64,000 nucleotides of DNA from Bacteroidales bacterium. GTDB lineage: Bacteria; Bacteroidota; Bacteroidia; Bacteroidales; Tenuifilaceae. Of this stretch, positions 44,801 through 55,222 are shown piece by piece. The translations under genes and the position numbers were made by a program. Every line of letters starts with the position of its first letter. Within the stretch, counting starts at the first letter, position 1. The DNA is taken from positions 23,490 to 87,489 of the forward strand of contig JABFRB010000005.1 of assembly GCA_013141385.1 (NCBI GenBank). The letters are read 5' to 3'. The notes under the pieces were generated by a model that made no database searches, was not told the origin of the DNA, and saw only the letters and a program-made list of their open reading frames with translations.

Positions 44801-46915
44801 CTATTTTTTAAGTTCTACCCCAATATTATAAAATGTAAATGAGTAGATATCAGTTGCTTCCTCAATCCGAATTGAGGTTGGCGTACCCGCACCATGACCT
44901 GCTCTAGTTTGAATTCTTATCAAAGAAGGATTTCTGCTGTGACGCTGCTTATCCTGAACAGTTGCTATATATTTAAAAGAATGAGCAGGTACTACTCTAT
45001 CGTCTCTATCTGCAGTTGTAACTAAAATAGATGGGTAACGAACACCAGAACGTACATTATGCAATGGGGAGTATTTATATAGATTTACAAATTGAATAGA
45101 ATCAGCACTTGACCCAAAATCATTTACCCAAGATCCACCAATGGTAAAATTATGGTAGCGAAGCATATCCATAACTCCAACTTCAGGTAATGCAACTCTA
45201 AATAGTTCAGGGCGTTGATTTGTAACAGCACCAATAAGCAGTCCCCCATTCGAAGCACCTTCAATAGCAAGTTTATTTGGCGAAGTATACTTCATTTTGA
45301 TTAAATACTCAGCAGCTGCAATAAAATCATCAAAAACATTCTGTTTATTTAACTTAGTACCAGCCCTATACCAGTTTTCACCGTACTCTCCACCTCCACG
45401 AATATTTGCTTGAACAAAAATCCCCCCATTTTCTAACCATATTAATCTATCAACACTAAAATGTGGGAGTAAACTAACATTAAAGCCGCCATATCCATAA
45501 AGTAATGTAGGGTTTTTACCGTTTAGAGTGATTCCTTTTTTACAAACTATAAACATTGGAACCTGAGTACCATCCTTACTGGTATAGAATACTTGTTTTG
45601 TTTCGTAATCATCAAAATTGAAATTAATTGCTGGTTTGAAGAACTCAGAAGATTGATTGCGGTTAATGTTGTACTTATAAATAGTAGTTGGCACTGTAAA
45701 CGAGGAGAAAGAGTAAAACGCTAAAGAGTCGTTTATATCTCCATTAATTTGATTAAACATGCCTAAAGTGGGGAGTACAATTTGGTTTATCTTCTCACCC
45801 TCAATATTATACACCTCAACTTTACTCTTAGCATCGTCAATATAGTTTGCAACTATTTTTCCTCCAATTAAGTTACAACTTTTAAGTACCTCCTTTTTTT
45901 CAGGGAGTATATCACGCCAATTTCCAACATCAAGGGTATTGATATTTATTTTAATCAGTTTATATTTTGGAGCCTTATAATTTGTAAGAACAATTAAATT
46001 ATCATTTACATCATCAAGCACCTGATATTCAAATTCAAAACCAGTCGTTAACTGAACAAATCCATCATTCCTGGTTAAGTTCTTAGTATAAATAGAATTT
46101 CCGTATGTTGTCTCAGATTCATAGATGATAAGATATTTTTCATTTTTTGTTACTTGGGCAGTAAACATTCTTGATGGGATTTGACTATTCCCAAAAATAA
46201 TTTCATCCTTATCCTGTGAATCTCCTAACTTATGATAACATACCTTTTGGTTTTGATTAATACCAACTAAACCCTTACCGTCCTTAGGTACATCGAAACG
46301 ACTATAGAAAAATCCATTTTTAAACCATGCAATTGAAGTAAATTTAGCCCAATTAATCTCATCTGAGAGGTTGTTCCCTGTATTAAGATCGATAACTTTA
46401 ATTTTTATCCAATCGGAACCACCATCAGCTATTGCGTAGGCCAAATATTTCCCATCTTTAGAAACGCTAACATCCGATATAGCTACTGTACCATCTGTGC
46501 TTAGCTTATTGGGATCAAGAATCAATCGGGGTTCTGAGTTCAACGTTTCTTGTACATATAAAACACTCTGATTTTGCTTTGATTCCTTTTTATAAAAGAA
46601 GTATTTTCCACCCTCTTTGAATGGGGTGGACATTGTAGAATAGTTCCATAACTCAGTTAGCCTTTCTTTAACAATACCTCTTAATGGAATTTTGTTTAAG
46701 TATTCATTTGTAATGTTGTTTTCTTCTTTTATCCATTCTGTAACCTCAGCAGTGGTATCCGCTTCGAGCCAACGATAAGGGTCATGGACTTTTACTCCAA
46801 AGTAGTTATCAACTACATCAACCTTTTTGGTTCTTGGGTATTTAGCTCCATTTTTCTTACACGAAATGGGTAAAAGTAAAGCAACAACAAGAAAAATCAG
46901 GATTAACTGTTTCAT
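44801..46915 (-). CDS. prolyl oligopeptidase, S9A family, lipoprotein
   Basis: 704 residues from the ATG at 46915. An in-frame ATG at 47080 would add 55 residues of poor composition, whereas MKQLILIFLVVALLLPISCKK begins a proper lipoprotein signal with lipid-attachment Cys19. An N-terminal seven-bladed propeller is followed by the alpha/beta-hydrolase domain: nucleophile Ser in EGASNGGLLIGAV, Asp in TADRDDRVVPAHS and His in QTRAGHGAGTPT. It cleaves short proline-containing peptides in the periplasm. A TATTTTTG box lies about 38 bases upstream. Confidence 0.92.
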   Translation of the reverse strand: MKQLILIFLVVALLLPISCKKNGAKYPRTKKVDVVDNYFGVKVHDPYRWLEADTTAEVTEWIKEENNITNEYLNKIPLRGIVKERLTELWNYSTMSTPFKEGGKYFFYKKESKQNQSVLYVQETLNSEPRLILDPNKLSTDGTVAISDVSVSKDGKYLAYAIADGGSDWIKIKVIDLNTGNNLSDEINWAKFTSIAWFKNGFFYSRFDVPKDGKGLVGINQNQKVCYHKLGDSQDKDEIIFGNSQIPSRMFTAQVTKNEKYLIIYESETTYGNSIYTKNLTRNDGFVQLTTGFEFEYQVLDDVNDNLIVLTNYKAPKYKLIKININTLDVGNWRDILPEKKEVLKSCNLIGGKIVANYIDDAKSKVEVYNIEGEKINQIVLPTLGMFNQINGDINDSLAFYSFSSFTVPTTIYKYNINRNQSSEFFKPAINFNFDDYETKQVFYTSKDGTQVPMFIVCKKGITLNGKNPTLLYGYGGFNVSLLPHFSVDRLIWLENGGIFVQANIRGGGEYGENWYRAGTKLNKQNVFDDFIAAAEYLIKMKYTSPNKLAIEGASNGGLLIGAVTNQRPELFRVALPEVGVMDMLRYHNFTIGGSWVNDFGSSADSIQFVNLYKYSPLHNVRSGVRYPSILVTTADRDDRVVPAHSFKYIATVQDKQRHSRNPSLIRIQTRAGHGAGTPTSIRIEEATDIYSFTFYNIGVELKK

Positions 46916-47050
46916 AGAAGTTAAATTTTCAATTATAAGCCACGTTGATTTACAAAAATACAATAATGTTTCAAATATAATAAATTTGTTACGATGTAGA
47001 TTTAACAACTTCTTTTTATGATGCCTTTTATATAGGATTTTAAACTCAAT

Positions 47051-47076
47051 AAAAAAGGAGGTCTCCCTCCTTTTTC
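47051..47076 (-). terminator. terminator of pnp
   Basis: GGAGG (47057-47061) and CCTCC (47066-47070), extended by A-T pairs on both sides, precede a T-run on the minus strand. Confidence 0.8.
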
Positions 47077-47095
47077 TCAATAATATTTAAAAGTA

Positions 47096-49255
47096 TTAAA
47101 CACTTTTCTGTTCTGCTTCTGGATTACTCTTTGCTGGTCTAGGAAGTAATACCTTCCTTGACAATTTGTATTTACCAGATTTCTTATCAATTTCGATTAA
47201 CTTAACCTCAATTTCTTGTCCTTCCTTAAGAACATCTTCAACTTTTTCAACACGCTTCCAATCTATCTCCGAGATATGAAGTAATCCATCTTTACCAGGC
47301 ATAATTTCGATGAAAGCACCAAAAGCAAGGATAGATTTAACTTTACCTTTATAAATTTCACCAACCTCAGGTATTGCAACTATGCCTTTTATCCATCTTA
47401 CAGCTGCATCTCGTGATTCTGCATTAATGGCAAAAACATTAACAATTCCGTTATTGTTAACCTCTTCGATATTTATTGTTGCCCCTGTTTCGCGTTGTAT
47501 CTCTTGAATTACCTTACCACCTGGGCCTATCACACCACCAATTGATTCACGAGGAATTAAAAATTGCTCCATGCGTGGTGCATGAGGTTTAAGATCTGCT
47601 TTGGGCTCAGAAATAACCTCAAGCATTTTACCAAGAATATGAAGTCTTCCTTCATGAGCTTGTTGAAGTGCTTTTGCAAGTACTTCGTAAGGAAGTCCAT
47701 CAACCTTGATATCCATTTGGGTTGCGGTGATGCCATCCTTTGTTCCTGCAACTTTAAAATCCATATCGCCAAGATGATCCTCATCGCCAAGAATATCGGA
47801 TAGAACTGCAAACTTCTTACTGTTACTATCAGTAATTAACCCCATTGCAATACCTGATACAGGCTTTTTCATTTTAATCCCCGAATCCATAAGAGCTAAA
47901 GTACCCGCACAAACAGTAGCCATTGATGAAGAACCGTTTGATTCAAGGATATCACTTACAACACGAATTGCGTAAGGGTTTTCTGGAGATGTTGGAATCA
48001 TACTCTTTAAAGCACGATGTGCCAAATTTCCATGTCCAATTTCACGTCGACTTATACCACGTGCAGCTTTTGCCTCTCCTGTGGAGAATGGTGGAAAATT
48101 ATAATGCAATGTAAACTTCTCGGTTCCTTTTACAAGTACTTCATCAAGCATCTTCTCATCGAGTTTAGTGCCAAGAGTAACCGAAGTAAGTGACTGCGTT
48201 TCGCCACGTGTAAAAAGAGCAGATCCGTGAGTCATTGGAAGAAAATCTATCTCACAAGTAATCGTTCTTATCTCGTCTGTTTTACGTCCATCCAAACGAA
48301 CACCATCGTTAAGAATCATATTGCGCATAGCTTCTTTCTCAACAGCATGGTAGTAACGGTCAACTAAAAATGACTTTGCTTCTCGAACTTCTTCTGAAAG
48401 AGTAGCTTTAAACTCCTCTTTAACAGCTTCGAAGGCATCAGAACGTTCATGCTTTGGTTGCATCGATTTAGCAACTTTGTATACCTTATCATAGCAAAAC
48501 TTATGAACTTCTGCTTTAAGGGCCTCGTCATTAGTTTCGTGACAATATGTACGTTTTACAACACCTAACTCTTTAGCTAACTCAATCTGAGCAAGGCATT
48601 GTTTTTTAATAGCTTCATGAGCGATTTTAATTGCCTCAAGCATTTCTGCTTCAGAAACCTCTTTCATCTCACCCTCAACCATCAGAATATTATCGTAGGT
48701 TGCACCAACAAGCATATCAAGATCGGCATTATTAAGTTCAGTGAATGAAGGATTAATCACAAATTTACCGTTGATTCTTGCAACTCTTACTTCTGAAATT
48801 GGTCCGTGGAATGGTATATTTGAAATAGTTAATGCGGCTGATGCAGCAAGACCTGCAAGTGCATCGGGCATAATATCTTTTTCAGCTGATATAAGACTAA
48901 TAGTCACAAATGTTTCAGCATGAAAATCTTCTGGGAAAAGTGGTCGTAATGCACGATCTATAAGACGAGCAACAAGTATTTCAGAATCAGAAGGTCTAGC
49001 TTCTCTTTTCATAAAACCGCCAGGGAAACGACCATTGGCAGCATATTTTTCCTTATATTCTACGCTAAGCGGCATAAAATCAACATCTTCCTTAGCATCT
49101 TTTGCACTTACCACCGTGGCAAGAAGCATGGTATTACCCATTCGAAGAACAATTGATCCATCGGCTTGCTTAGCAAGTTTACCGGTTTCGAGGGTGATTA
49201 CTCGTCCATCACCTAAATCAATTGTTTTCTGTACAACTTTAAACATACACATCAA
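47096..49255 (-). CDS. pnp: polynucleotide phosphorylase
   Basis: 719 residues: two RNase PH domains, an alpha-helical linker, a KH domain ([19 protein letters not shown]) and an S1 domain ([29 protein letters not shown]). [21 protein letters not shown] is the classical N-terminal signature. It degrades RNA 3' to 5' with phosphate. The family-like start is [14 protein letters not shown], three residues after the first ATG. It follows rpsO downstream, the common rpsO-pnp arrangement, though a terminator separates them. Confidence 0.96.
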   Translation of the reverse strand: MMCMFKVVQKTIDLGDGRVITLETGKLAKQADGSIVLRMGNTMLLATVVSAKDAKEDVDFMPLSVEYKEKYAANGRFPGGFMKREARPSDSEILVARLIDRALRPLFPEDFHAETFVTISLISAEKDIMPDALAGLAASAALTISNIPFHGPISEVRVARINGKFVINPSFTELNNADLDMLVGATYDNILMVEGEMKEVSEAEMLEAIKIAHEAIKKQCLAQIELAKELGVVKRTYCHETNDEALKAEVHKFCYDKVYKVAKSMQPKHERSDAFEAVKEEFKATLSEEVREAKSFLVDRYYHAVEKEAMRNMILNDGVRLDGRKTDEIRTITCEIDFLPMTHGSALFTRGETQSLTSVTLGTKLDEKMLDEVLVKGTEKFTLHYNFPPFSTGEAKAARGISRREIGHGNLAHRALKSMIPTSPENPYAIRVVSDILESNGSSSMATVCAGTLALMDSGIKMKKPVSGIAMGLITDSNSKKFAVLSDILGDEDHLGDMDFKVAGTKDGITATQMDIKVDGLPYEVLAKALQQAHEGRLHILGKMLEVISEPKADLKPHAPRMEQFLIPRESIGGVIGPGGKVIQEIQRETGATINIEEVNNNGIVNVFAINAESRDAAVRWIKGIVAIPEVGEIYKGKVKSILAFGAFIEIMPGKDGLLHISEIDWKRVEKVEDVLKEGQEIEVKLIEIDKKSGKYKLSRKVLLPRPAKSNPEAEQKSV

Positions 49256-49354
49256 ATAAAATGAATTATTAAAATCTATAACAATATTTCAAATCTTTTG
49301 TTTTCAGCCATGTAGCAACTTAATCCGCAAAGGTTGAACCTTCCGACTGATTAC

Positions 49355-49390
49355 AAAAAAAGGCAATCCGAGAATTGCCCTTTTCTTTTT
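49355..49390 (-). terminator. terminator of rpsO
   Basis: GGCAAT and ATTGCC (about 49362-49379), extended by AAA/TTT, precede a T-run on the minus strand. Confidence 0.8.
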
Positions 49391-49663
49391 TTACTTTCTC
49401 AAGTTTAGCGCTTTTATAATAGCGCGGTATCTTTCGATATCACGTTCCTTAAGATAATCGAGTAGCCTTCTCCGCTTACCCACTAGCTTCAACAGTGCAC
49501 GCTGTGTACCATAGTCTTTTCTATGAGTTTTAAGGTGCTCCGTGAGGTGGCTAATACGGTAGGAAAATAACGCTATCTGGCCTTCTGGAGAACCAGTATC
49601 GGTATTAGACTTTCCGTACTCTGTAAAAAGATCCAATTTTTTTTCTGCAGTCAAATAGTTCAT
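49391..49663 (-). CDS. rpsO: 30S ribosomal protein S15
   Basis: 90 residues from [18 protein letters not shown]. An upstream in-frame ATG at 49741 would add 26 residues not found in S15, and the promoter box at 49707-49714 lies between it and the real start. Signature segments are [23 protein letters not shown], read over two motifs, and [15 protein letters not shown]15 binds 16S rRNA early in small-subunit assembly and in E. coli represses its own translation. Confidence 0.96.
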   Translation of the reverse strand: MNYLTAEKKLDLFTEYGKSNTDTGSPEGQIALFSYRISHLTEHLKTHRKDYGTQRALLKLVGKRRRLLDYLKERDIERYRAIIKALNLRK

Positions 49664-49706
49664 AACACTGATAATTAGTGGGTATTTAAATGCGTATTTC
49701 GAGGCG

Positions 49707-49714
49707 CAAAGATA
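49707..49714 (-). promoter_or_regulatory. -7 box (TATCTTTG) for rpsO
   Basis: The minus strand reads TATCTTTG, 43 bases before the rpsO start at 49663. This fixes the start downstream of the longer ATG. Confidence 0.6.
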
Positions 49715-49853
49715 TAACTTATTTTGGAAATAAAAATGCAAGGAATACTATAAATTATTTAAAATTCACTTCAAATCGTTATACATAGGAGGGTTCAAAG
49801 AATTGTTTTTTTAATAATTATTTATGTATAAAAGTATCAATTTGCCTAAAAAT

Positions 49854-50747
49854 CTATTTATGAGACACTTGTTCTTTTAGTATTATCAGTGAATCCTTTA
49901 ATGAGGTTGGCTGGTAGTTCAATATGGTTTTTGCCTTGGTAATATCAAGACTCGTATTTAATGGTCTAAGTGCTGGCTCAGATAGATCTTTTGTTGACGT
50001 AGAAATCAGCAAAGATTCATCAAATCCGAAACAAGCGGCTATCTGCTTTGAGAATTCATATACCGATACTTTTTCGCCACCAGAAACATTAAAGATCCCA
50101 CTTTCTCCTTTCTCTGCAATGGTTTTTAGTGCAAATGCTAAATCTTCTGCTAAGGTGGGTGTTCTAATTTGATCAAAGGGAACCCTATAAGATTGGTTAT
50201 TTTTCAGATGATCAATTACTTTGAGTGCAATATTTGGGCGGGAGAGATGTTCCTCATATCCAAAAACTAGAGATGTTCTTACTATTGCTGTTCCAATGTT
50301 CATCTCTTGAAGAATATTTTCAGCCTCAAGTTTTGACTCGCCATAATAACAGGTTGGAGCAGGGGAGTCAGTTTCGGAATAATCCGACTTTTTTCCATCG
50401 AAAATAAAATCTGTTGATAAAAAGATAAGGTGAACACTATAGTCTCTACATGCAGATGCCAAGCGTGATGTAACTTCAACATTTAGTTTTTGACAACTAT
50501 ACTTATCTACCTCGCAAGCATCTGGGCTAGACACTGCAGCACAATGAATCAACACATCAGGTTTTAGGGTTTCAACCAGTTTGTTGATATCAGAATATAT
50601 TAAGTTCACAGTAAAAAACTCAACATTAGAACTAGGCTGAATCTTTTTTTGAGATGTAGCAAATACTTGATTTTCACTGCCTAATTGGAGCACTTTAATG
50701 GTTTTCCGTCCAATTAATCCATTTGCACCTGTAACTAAAACTTTCAC
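49854..50747 (-). CDS. SDR-type sugar reductase, RmlD-like
   Basis: 297 residues: the NAD(P)-binding VTGANGLIGRKTIKV, then STDFIFDGKKSDY and the catalytic YYGESKLEAE (YxxxK). The C-terminal substrate region contains FNVSGGEKVSVYEFSK. This fits the extended SDR family around dTDP-4-dehydrorhamnose reductase or the MAT2B-like proteins. No other rml genes are next to it, so the rhamnose assignment is not firm. Confidence 0.8.
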   Translation of the reverse strand: MKVLVTGANGLIGRKTIKVLQLGSENQVFATSQKKIQPSSNVEFFTVNLIYSDINKLVETLKPDVLIHCAAVSSPDACEVDKYSCQKLNVEVTSRLASACRDYSVHLIFLSTDFIFDGKKSDYSETDSPAPTCYYGESKLEAENILQEMNIGTAIVRTSLVFGYEEHLSRPNIALKVIDHLKNNQSYRVPFDQIRTPTLAEDLAFALKTIAEKGESGIFNVSGGEKVSVYEFSKQIAACFGFDESLLISTSTKDLSEPALRPLNTSLDITKAKTILNYQPTSLKDSLIILKEQVSHK

Positions 50748-50849
50748 TTGGAAAATATTTTAAATCTTTAAATATCAATTATTTGATTTTATAAATTTAA
50801 GATATCTTTGAGATATCTGCATAAAAAAACATTTTATTTTAAACTGATA

Positions 50850-51881
50850 TCACTCTATAATATTACCACTCATTAAATCCTTCAGATGCCAAAGCTGTTC
50901 GCGAGAACCAAGAACAAAAAGTTTATCACCCGAATCAAGTTGAATATCGGGTAGAGGGTTCAAGATATACTGTTTATTCGACTTTTTTAAGCCTATTACG
51001 TTGGCTCCTGTTTTTTCACGAATCTTAAGCCCTTCAATAGTCCATGTTTCTTTATATTTTTCATTTTTAACTAATGTAACTTCGTAAAGAGTAACATCCC
51101 CTGAACGCTGAAGCATAATATTTTCAATAAACTCATGAATATCAGGCTGAACAACAAGTTTAGCCATTTTCTGTCCTCCAACTTTATCGGGCATTATAAC
51201 ATTGGTTGCACCAGCTAATTTCAATTTTTTATCGTTGGTTAACGCTGATGCCCTGCTAATAATTGTGAGATTAGGATTCATCTCCCTCGCTGTTATAACA
51301 ACGAATAGATTATCTGAATCGCTAGCCATTGCAGTTATAAGTGCTCGCGCCCTCTCAACCCCAGCATTGCTAAGAACCTTATCCTCGGTTGCATCGCCTT
51401 GTACATACAGTATTTTTTCATTCTCCAAAACATATTGTATTACTTTAGGCCTATTATCGATTACAACAACGGGTATATCGTGTGACAACAATTCTTCCAC
51501 AGCTTGAGAACCATTTCGACCGTAGCCAACAACGATAACATGATTTTTTAGTTTGCTTATCTTTTTTTCCACTTTTGTGCTGAATTTAATATTACTTACA
51601 ATATTCTCGATAAAATACTTTGAAATCACAGAAACGGCAAAAGCGTAAATCCCTAAACTTAGAACTATTAGAATTACCGTAAACCACATACCTGTCGTAG
51701 ATAAAGGATGAACCTCTCTAAATCCCACAGTTCCCATAGTTATGATGGTCATATAAACTGCTTCTGAAAAAGTATAGTCCTCTATTAACATATAGCCTAA
51801 AATCCCAAAAACAACCCCGCTAAAAAGGAGTGATAATGCGATTAAAGCAGATCGTTTGCCATGTACCTCCATGTTATTCAA
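50850..51881 (-). CDS. two-helix potassium channel with RCK (TrkA-N/TrkA-C) domains
   Basis: 343 residues: membrane helices at about 13-33 and 60-85 with a pore loop between them, then TrkA-N (VVGYGRNGSQAVEEL) and TrkA-C (about 255-340). The selectivity filter reads TMGTVGFREV, not the usual TVGYGD. Channels of this layout gate on nucleotide or metal binding to the RCK ring; ligand unknown. Confidence 0.88.
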   Translation of the reverse strand: MNNMEVHGKRSALIALSLLFSGVVFGILGYMLIEDYTFSEAVYMTIITMGTVGFREVHPLSTTGMWFTVILIVLSLGIYAFAVSVISKYFIENIVSNIKFSTKVEKKISKLKNHVIVVGYGRNGSQAVEELLSHDIPVVVIDNRPKVIQYVLENEKILYVQGDATEDKVLSNAGVERARALITAMASDSDNLFVVITAREMNPNLTIISRASALTNDKKLKLAGATNVIMPDKVGGQKMAKLVVQPDIHEFIENIMLQRSGDVTLYEVTLVKNEKYKETWTIEGLKIREKTGANVIGLKKSNKQYILNPLPDIQLDSGDKLFVLGSREQLWHLKDLMSGNIIE

Positions 51882-51972
51882 ACTCGGATTTTAATTTAAT
51901 TAAGAATATCATCCTCTAAAATCAATAGAATTGAAAAAGAATCGCAATGTTAAAAACTCTATCTCCCAAATT

Positions 51973-53256
51973 TTATTTAAAATCAACACTTTTCAATAAC
52001 AATCTTGCACCTAGGTGACAAAAGAGACATTTCTTAGGATCGCAATAGCATGTTTTAAGCTGAATCATTGCCTGCGTATCATAAGCTGTTTTTACACTAA
52101 CACCTAAATCTACAAACCCTTTTGTAATGTTATTATTTTCTGGTTTAATCTCTTCTAGTAACCTCATGGCCTTTTCCTTTAAAGCATTATTTGACCTTGA
52201 GATTCCATAGGCAAAAACAAATGGAACAATTGAATTTATTGCTATAATGCTTATTGAATCATCCCCTAAACGCTTATTTACTTCATCCGATACTTTACCA
52301 AAAGTATAATGAGTTTTCCAATATACCGATGGCTCGACGCGAATTAATCGGATTATATCTTCTATTTCCTCTATTTCAATTATTTTTGAAAACAGAGAGG
52401 ATGATTGATGCACAAGACTTGCAAATTGAGCAATCCGAATGGTGGGGAAAGCAGTAGGTCGCATTCTTAAAAATTTCCATAGATGTCCTTGAATTGGAAT
52501 AAGGTTAAATTTATGCTGAAGGTACTTATATTCATTGCTTAACGATTTTGAATATTCATCGCATAAACCTGATTCGGGTAATAATCCCGATTGCCCAAAT
52601 AATAATGCCTCAATCTGAAAAAGATTATTCTTGTGTTTTGATAGAACTTTTAATGGTGTGACCTTTGCTAGTAACTCAAAGGGCAATGCATTCGTTTTAA
52701 GGCCAAAGCTCCGAGCCATTGAATGGTAAAAAGCCTCCTCCCAACTTCCATGCGCTTCATCAACTAGGTTTAAAACATAGTTTGTCTTTTGTTCCAATCT
52801 TTCAACTAAAAGGTTGGATAACCATATACTTGTGGTTAAGGGATCGAAAGAAGTGAATTTTTCTTCACATGGGATCCACCTCCCAGAACTTGTTAAGTTT
52901 AGCAATTCCCATTCGAGGGCATCTGGATATTGGGTTTTAATTGTTGGTATTGACAACCCTTTACTATTAATCGTTTGCTTATCGTCATTAACAACAATAT
53001 GTAGTATTACATTATCGTAGGCAGGATTGTCATGATGCCCATGTAAGTACCAATCTGATGAGTTGATATGTATCTCAACATTCCCTGCCCATAAAGTTTT
53101 CCCAATACGAATTTTGGCATTAAAGAAATCGGGACCAGAATCGTTATTATATTCCCCAGGATGGATTACTTCAATCAATTCCCCCTCGGAGGTACTTTTC
53201 CCATTAATAGCAAAATGCTTGGTTTTCCAAATAAAATACAGCAAATCCTCTCTCAT
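51973..53256 (-). CDS. DUF2851 family protein
   Basis: 427 residues. MREDLLYFIWKTKHF at the start, VIHPGEYNNDSGPDFFNAKIRIG, WAGNVEIHINSSDWYLHGHH and the C-terminal CYCDPKKCLFCHLGARLL (Cys-rich) are hallmarks of DUF2851, a Bacteroidota/Chlorobi family of unknown function. The HxHxxxW and Cys set hint at a metal-binding nuclease-like protein, but that is inference. Soluble, no signal peptide. Confidence 0.88.
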   Translation of the reverse strand: MREDLLYFIWKTKHFAINGKSTSEGELIEVIHPGEYNNDSGPDFFNAKIRIGKTLWAGNVEIHINSSDWYLHGHHDNPAYDNVILHIVVNDDKQTINSKGLSIPTIKTQYPDALEWELLNLTSSGRWIPCEEKFTSFDPLTTSIWLSNLLVERLEQKTNYVLNLVDEAHGSWEEAFYHSMARSFGLKTNALPFELLAKVTPLKVLSKHKNNLFQIEALLFGQSGLLPESGLCDEYSKSLSNEYKYLQHKFNLIPIQGHLWKFLRMRPTAFPTIRIAQFASLVHQSSSLFSKIIEIEEIEDIIRLIRVEPSVYWKTHYTFGKVSDEVNKRLGDDSISIIAINSIVPFVFAYGISRSNNALKEKAMRLLEEIKPENNNITKGFVDLGVSVKTAYDTQAMIQLKTCYCDPKKCLFCHLGARLLLKSVDFK

Positions 53257-53335
53257 TCAATATCAGGTTATTTCAACTTAAGATAGTAAAAATATATAAA
53301 ATAGTAGATTCATTAAGAGAAAAGATAAAAAAATG

Positions 53336-53343
53336 TAATTTTG
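53336..53343 (+). promoter_or_regulatory. -7 box (TAATTTTG) for tRNA-Pro
   Basis: TAATTTTG, 12 bases before the mature tRNA 5' end, matches TAnnTTTG. Confidence 0.55.
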
Positions 53344-53355
53344 CTGTCAATAAAA

Positions 53356-53433
53356 CGGGGTGTAGCGCAGCCCGGTTAGCGCGCTACGTTCGGGACGTAG
53401 AGGTCGTGAGTTCGAATCTCACCACCCCGACCA
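53356..53433 (+). tRNA. tRNA-Pro(CGG)
   Basis: The acceptor stem CGGGGTG (53356-53362) pairs with CACCCCG (53423-53429), with C1-G72 as expected for bacterial tRNA-Pro. The D arm contains GCGCAGCCCGGTTAGCGC. The anticodon stem CTACG/CGTAG encloses the loop TTCGGGA, giving anticodon CGG. The T arm carries GTTCGAATC. CCA is encoded (53431-53433). Confidence 0.95.
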
Positions 53434-54355
53434 ATTTAAGGGGAGTATCGGTTGATCACTCTCTTTTTTATTGTCTTTTATGAAATTATCGATTCATAAT
53501 GAGTAAGGTTATCCCTTCAAAACAAATTTTGATTGAAAGTTATCTTCAATTGTGTGTAATCTAAATCACTTCACATTTATTTTCAATCCTTAATTCACAA
53601 TTATTAAGATTTGTTTCCAGCATATAACCTTGATTACTATCATCTTAATTGACAATAGTCATAATTAACTATTAACATAAATATTTAATGAAATACTTCG
53701 TTTTCCACAAAGACATACATCAAAATATGAATACAAAACAATACACATAAATGACAATATATATATTTTTATTAATTTTCGAACTTTATTTAAACATATT
53801 ATTTTATTTCTTATCTACTTGATTTTTTTTGCGCATTAAATGTTTCGTCGTGTCTGATGTCTTACCTGTCCATTTTTACTTAATCGATAATCGCCACAAA
53901 TCCAATAATACAAAGATTTCAACTGATTATCAATTATATAATTTATTTTTATATTTTTAAAATATAGAATGATTCTATCTCATCGTACATTATCAATAAC
54001 AATTTTAAGAATAATTTTGGCAAGGCCAATAGAATTGTTATTTTGCGATGTTTTTATCAAATTATTATCATTTTTATTTCATTTATTTGATAATATTACG
54101 ATTCAATGTTTTGTTCAATTATTTTATATTTTTTACAAACATTTATTTCAATCAAAAAAGGTGGATAGTATGGAAGTCCAGCTAGGGTACGGTATAACCA
54201 TAAATATTCATAATAACTTGATTGTCAATGTTTTAAATTATATAAATTCGGTAGTAATTTTCATTAAAAATTTCAGTTCTATATAAAATGGAGAAATCGT
54301 TTGTTTTCAAGGTCTATGTATTAAACGACATTACGACAAAAAAAACAACAAATCG
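53434..54355. other. 920-bp AT-rich leader between tRNA-Pro and the biosynthetic cluster
   Basis: I see no supported gene. A 105-codon frame at 53969-54286 is mostly Phe/Ile/Leu/Asn from AT-rich sequence and has no family resemblance. The segment GGATAGTATGGAAGTCCAGC near 54163 stands out as less AT-rich. The length and position just upstream of a UpxY-like gene suggest a transcribed leader, as for Bacteroides upxY genes, but I find no invertible-promoter repeats. Confidence 0.5.
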
Positions 54356-54895
54356 ATGAATTATGAACCTTTTTGGCATGTAGTATACACAATGCCCCGA
54401 AACGAAAAAAAAGTTGCTGCAAAACTCAATGATTTATCCTATAATTACTATTTGCCTTTAACACAACAAATCAAAGAATATAAGAACAAGAAACAAAAAG
54501 TAGAACAACCCATATTTCCTGGCTATATATTTATTTATGTTAAACCTGGTTTTCGCCATCACATTACCAATATTAAAGAAGTACTATATTTTGTCAGATT
54601 CAATAATGAATATGCTAAAATTAACGAAGATGAAATCAATGCCTTAAGAATCCTATTAGAAAATCTGAGACATACATCTGGTTTATTAGTCAAAGATTTA
54701 AGTAAATCTGGACAGTCATGCGAAATAAAATATGGTGCACTTAAAGGATTCAAAGGAAAGATTATTGGTAAAAACGGTAGTTCTAAACTAAAAGTTGAAA
54801 TTTCAGCCCTTAATAAGATGGTAATTGTAAAAATAGATGACATTATTATAAACGAAAACGCCTTAATAAAAGAGCACGAAACCCTCTTACAATAA
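54356..54895 (+). CDS. UpxY-type NusG-like transcription antiterminator
   Basis: 179 residues: a NusG N-terminal domain (FWHVVYTMPRNEKKVAAKLND at about 6-26, QPIFPGYIFIYV at about 53-64) and a C-terminal KOW domain (CEIKYGALKGFKGKIIGKNG at about 120-140). UpxY proteins in Bacteroides read the leader of one capsule locus and let polymerase pass. Here the protein heads a fatty-acyl biosynthetic cluster instead of a capsule locus, so it is probably a cluster-specific elongation factor. The next gene starts 327 bases on. Confidence 0.85.
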   Translation: MNYEPFWHVVYTMPRNEKKVAAKLNDLSYNYYLPLTQQIKEYKNKKQKVEQPIFPGYIFIYVKPGFRHHITNIKEVLYFVRFNNEYAKINEDEINALRILLENLRHTSGLLVKDLSKSGQSCEIKYGALKGFKGKIIGKNGSSKLKVEISALNKMVIVKIDDIIINENALIKEHETLLQ

Positions 54896-55222
54896 AAAGC
54901 ACTATAATCTAAATTATAAGTTCTGCGAAGTTGGAGTTATTTTATTCATCAACAGTCATTTCCAAAATTCCTCAAGAATAAATCCACCCTTGACATCTGA
55001 TCTTAGTTTTGATTTAACCAAATAATTTTAAATTTAGGATTATACCTCAAATAGTTTTATTACTAAAGCATGAATCATAAAAGTTATCTAAAGGTAATTT
55101 ACTTCTAAGAATTTACACTTGCAGGTTAGAAAAATCCTTATTAATAGAAGAATAATTTAATCTCCTGCATTACTACAAATATTCAACCACAAAATTTTAT
55201 AGAAACTAAAGATTTTATTGAA
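54896..55222. other. 327-bp spacer in the cluster
   Basis: AT-rich spacer between the NusG-like gene and the first flavoprotein. No clear hairpin terminator and no open frame; it may contain a promoter, which I cannot place. Confidence 0.4.

Noticed and set aside
46916..47080. N-terminal extension of the prolyl oligopeptidase
   Set aside because: The 55 extra residues precede a proper lipoprotein signal peptide, and the promoter box at 46953-46960 falls inside them.
49664..49741. N-terminal extension of S15
   Set aside because: The extra 26 residues are absent from the family and overlap the promoter box.
53969..54286. A 105-codon open frame upstream of the UpxY-like gene
   Set aside because: Composition is that of translated AT-rich DNA (Phe, Ile, Leu, Asn), with no recognisable motif; more likely part of an untranslated leader.
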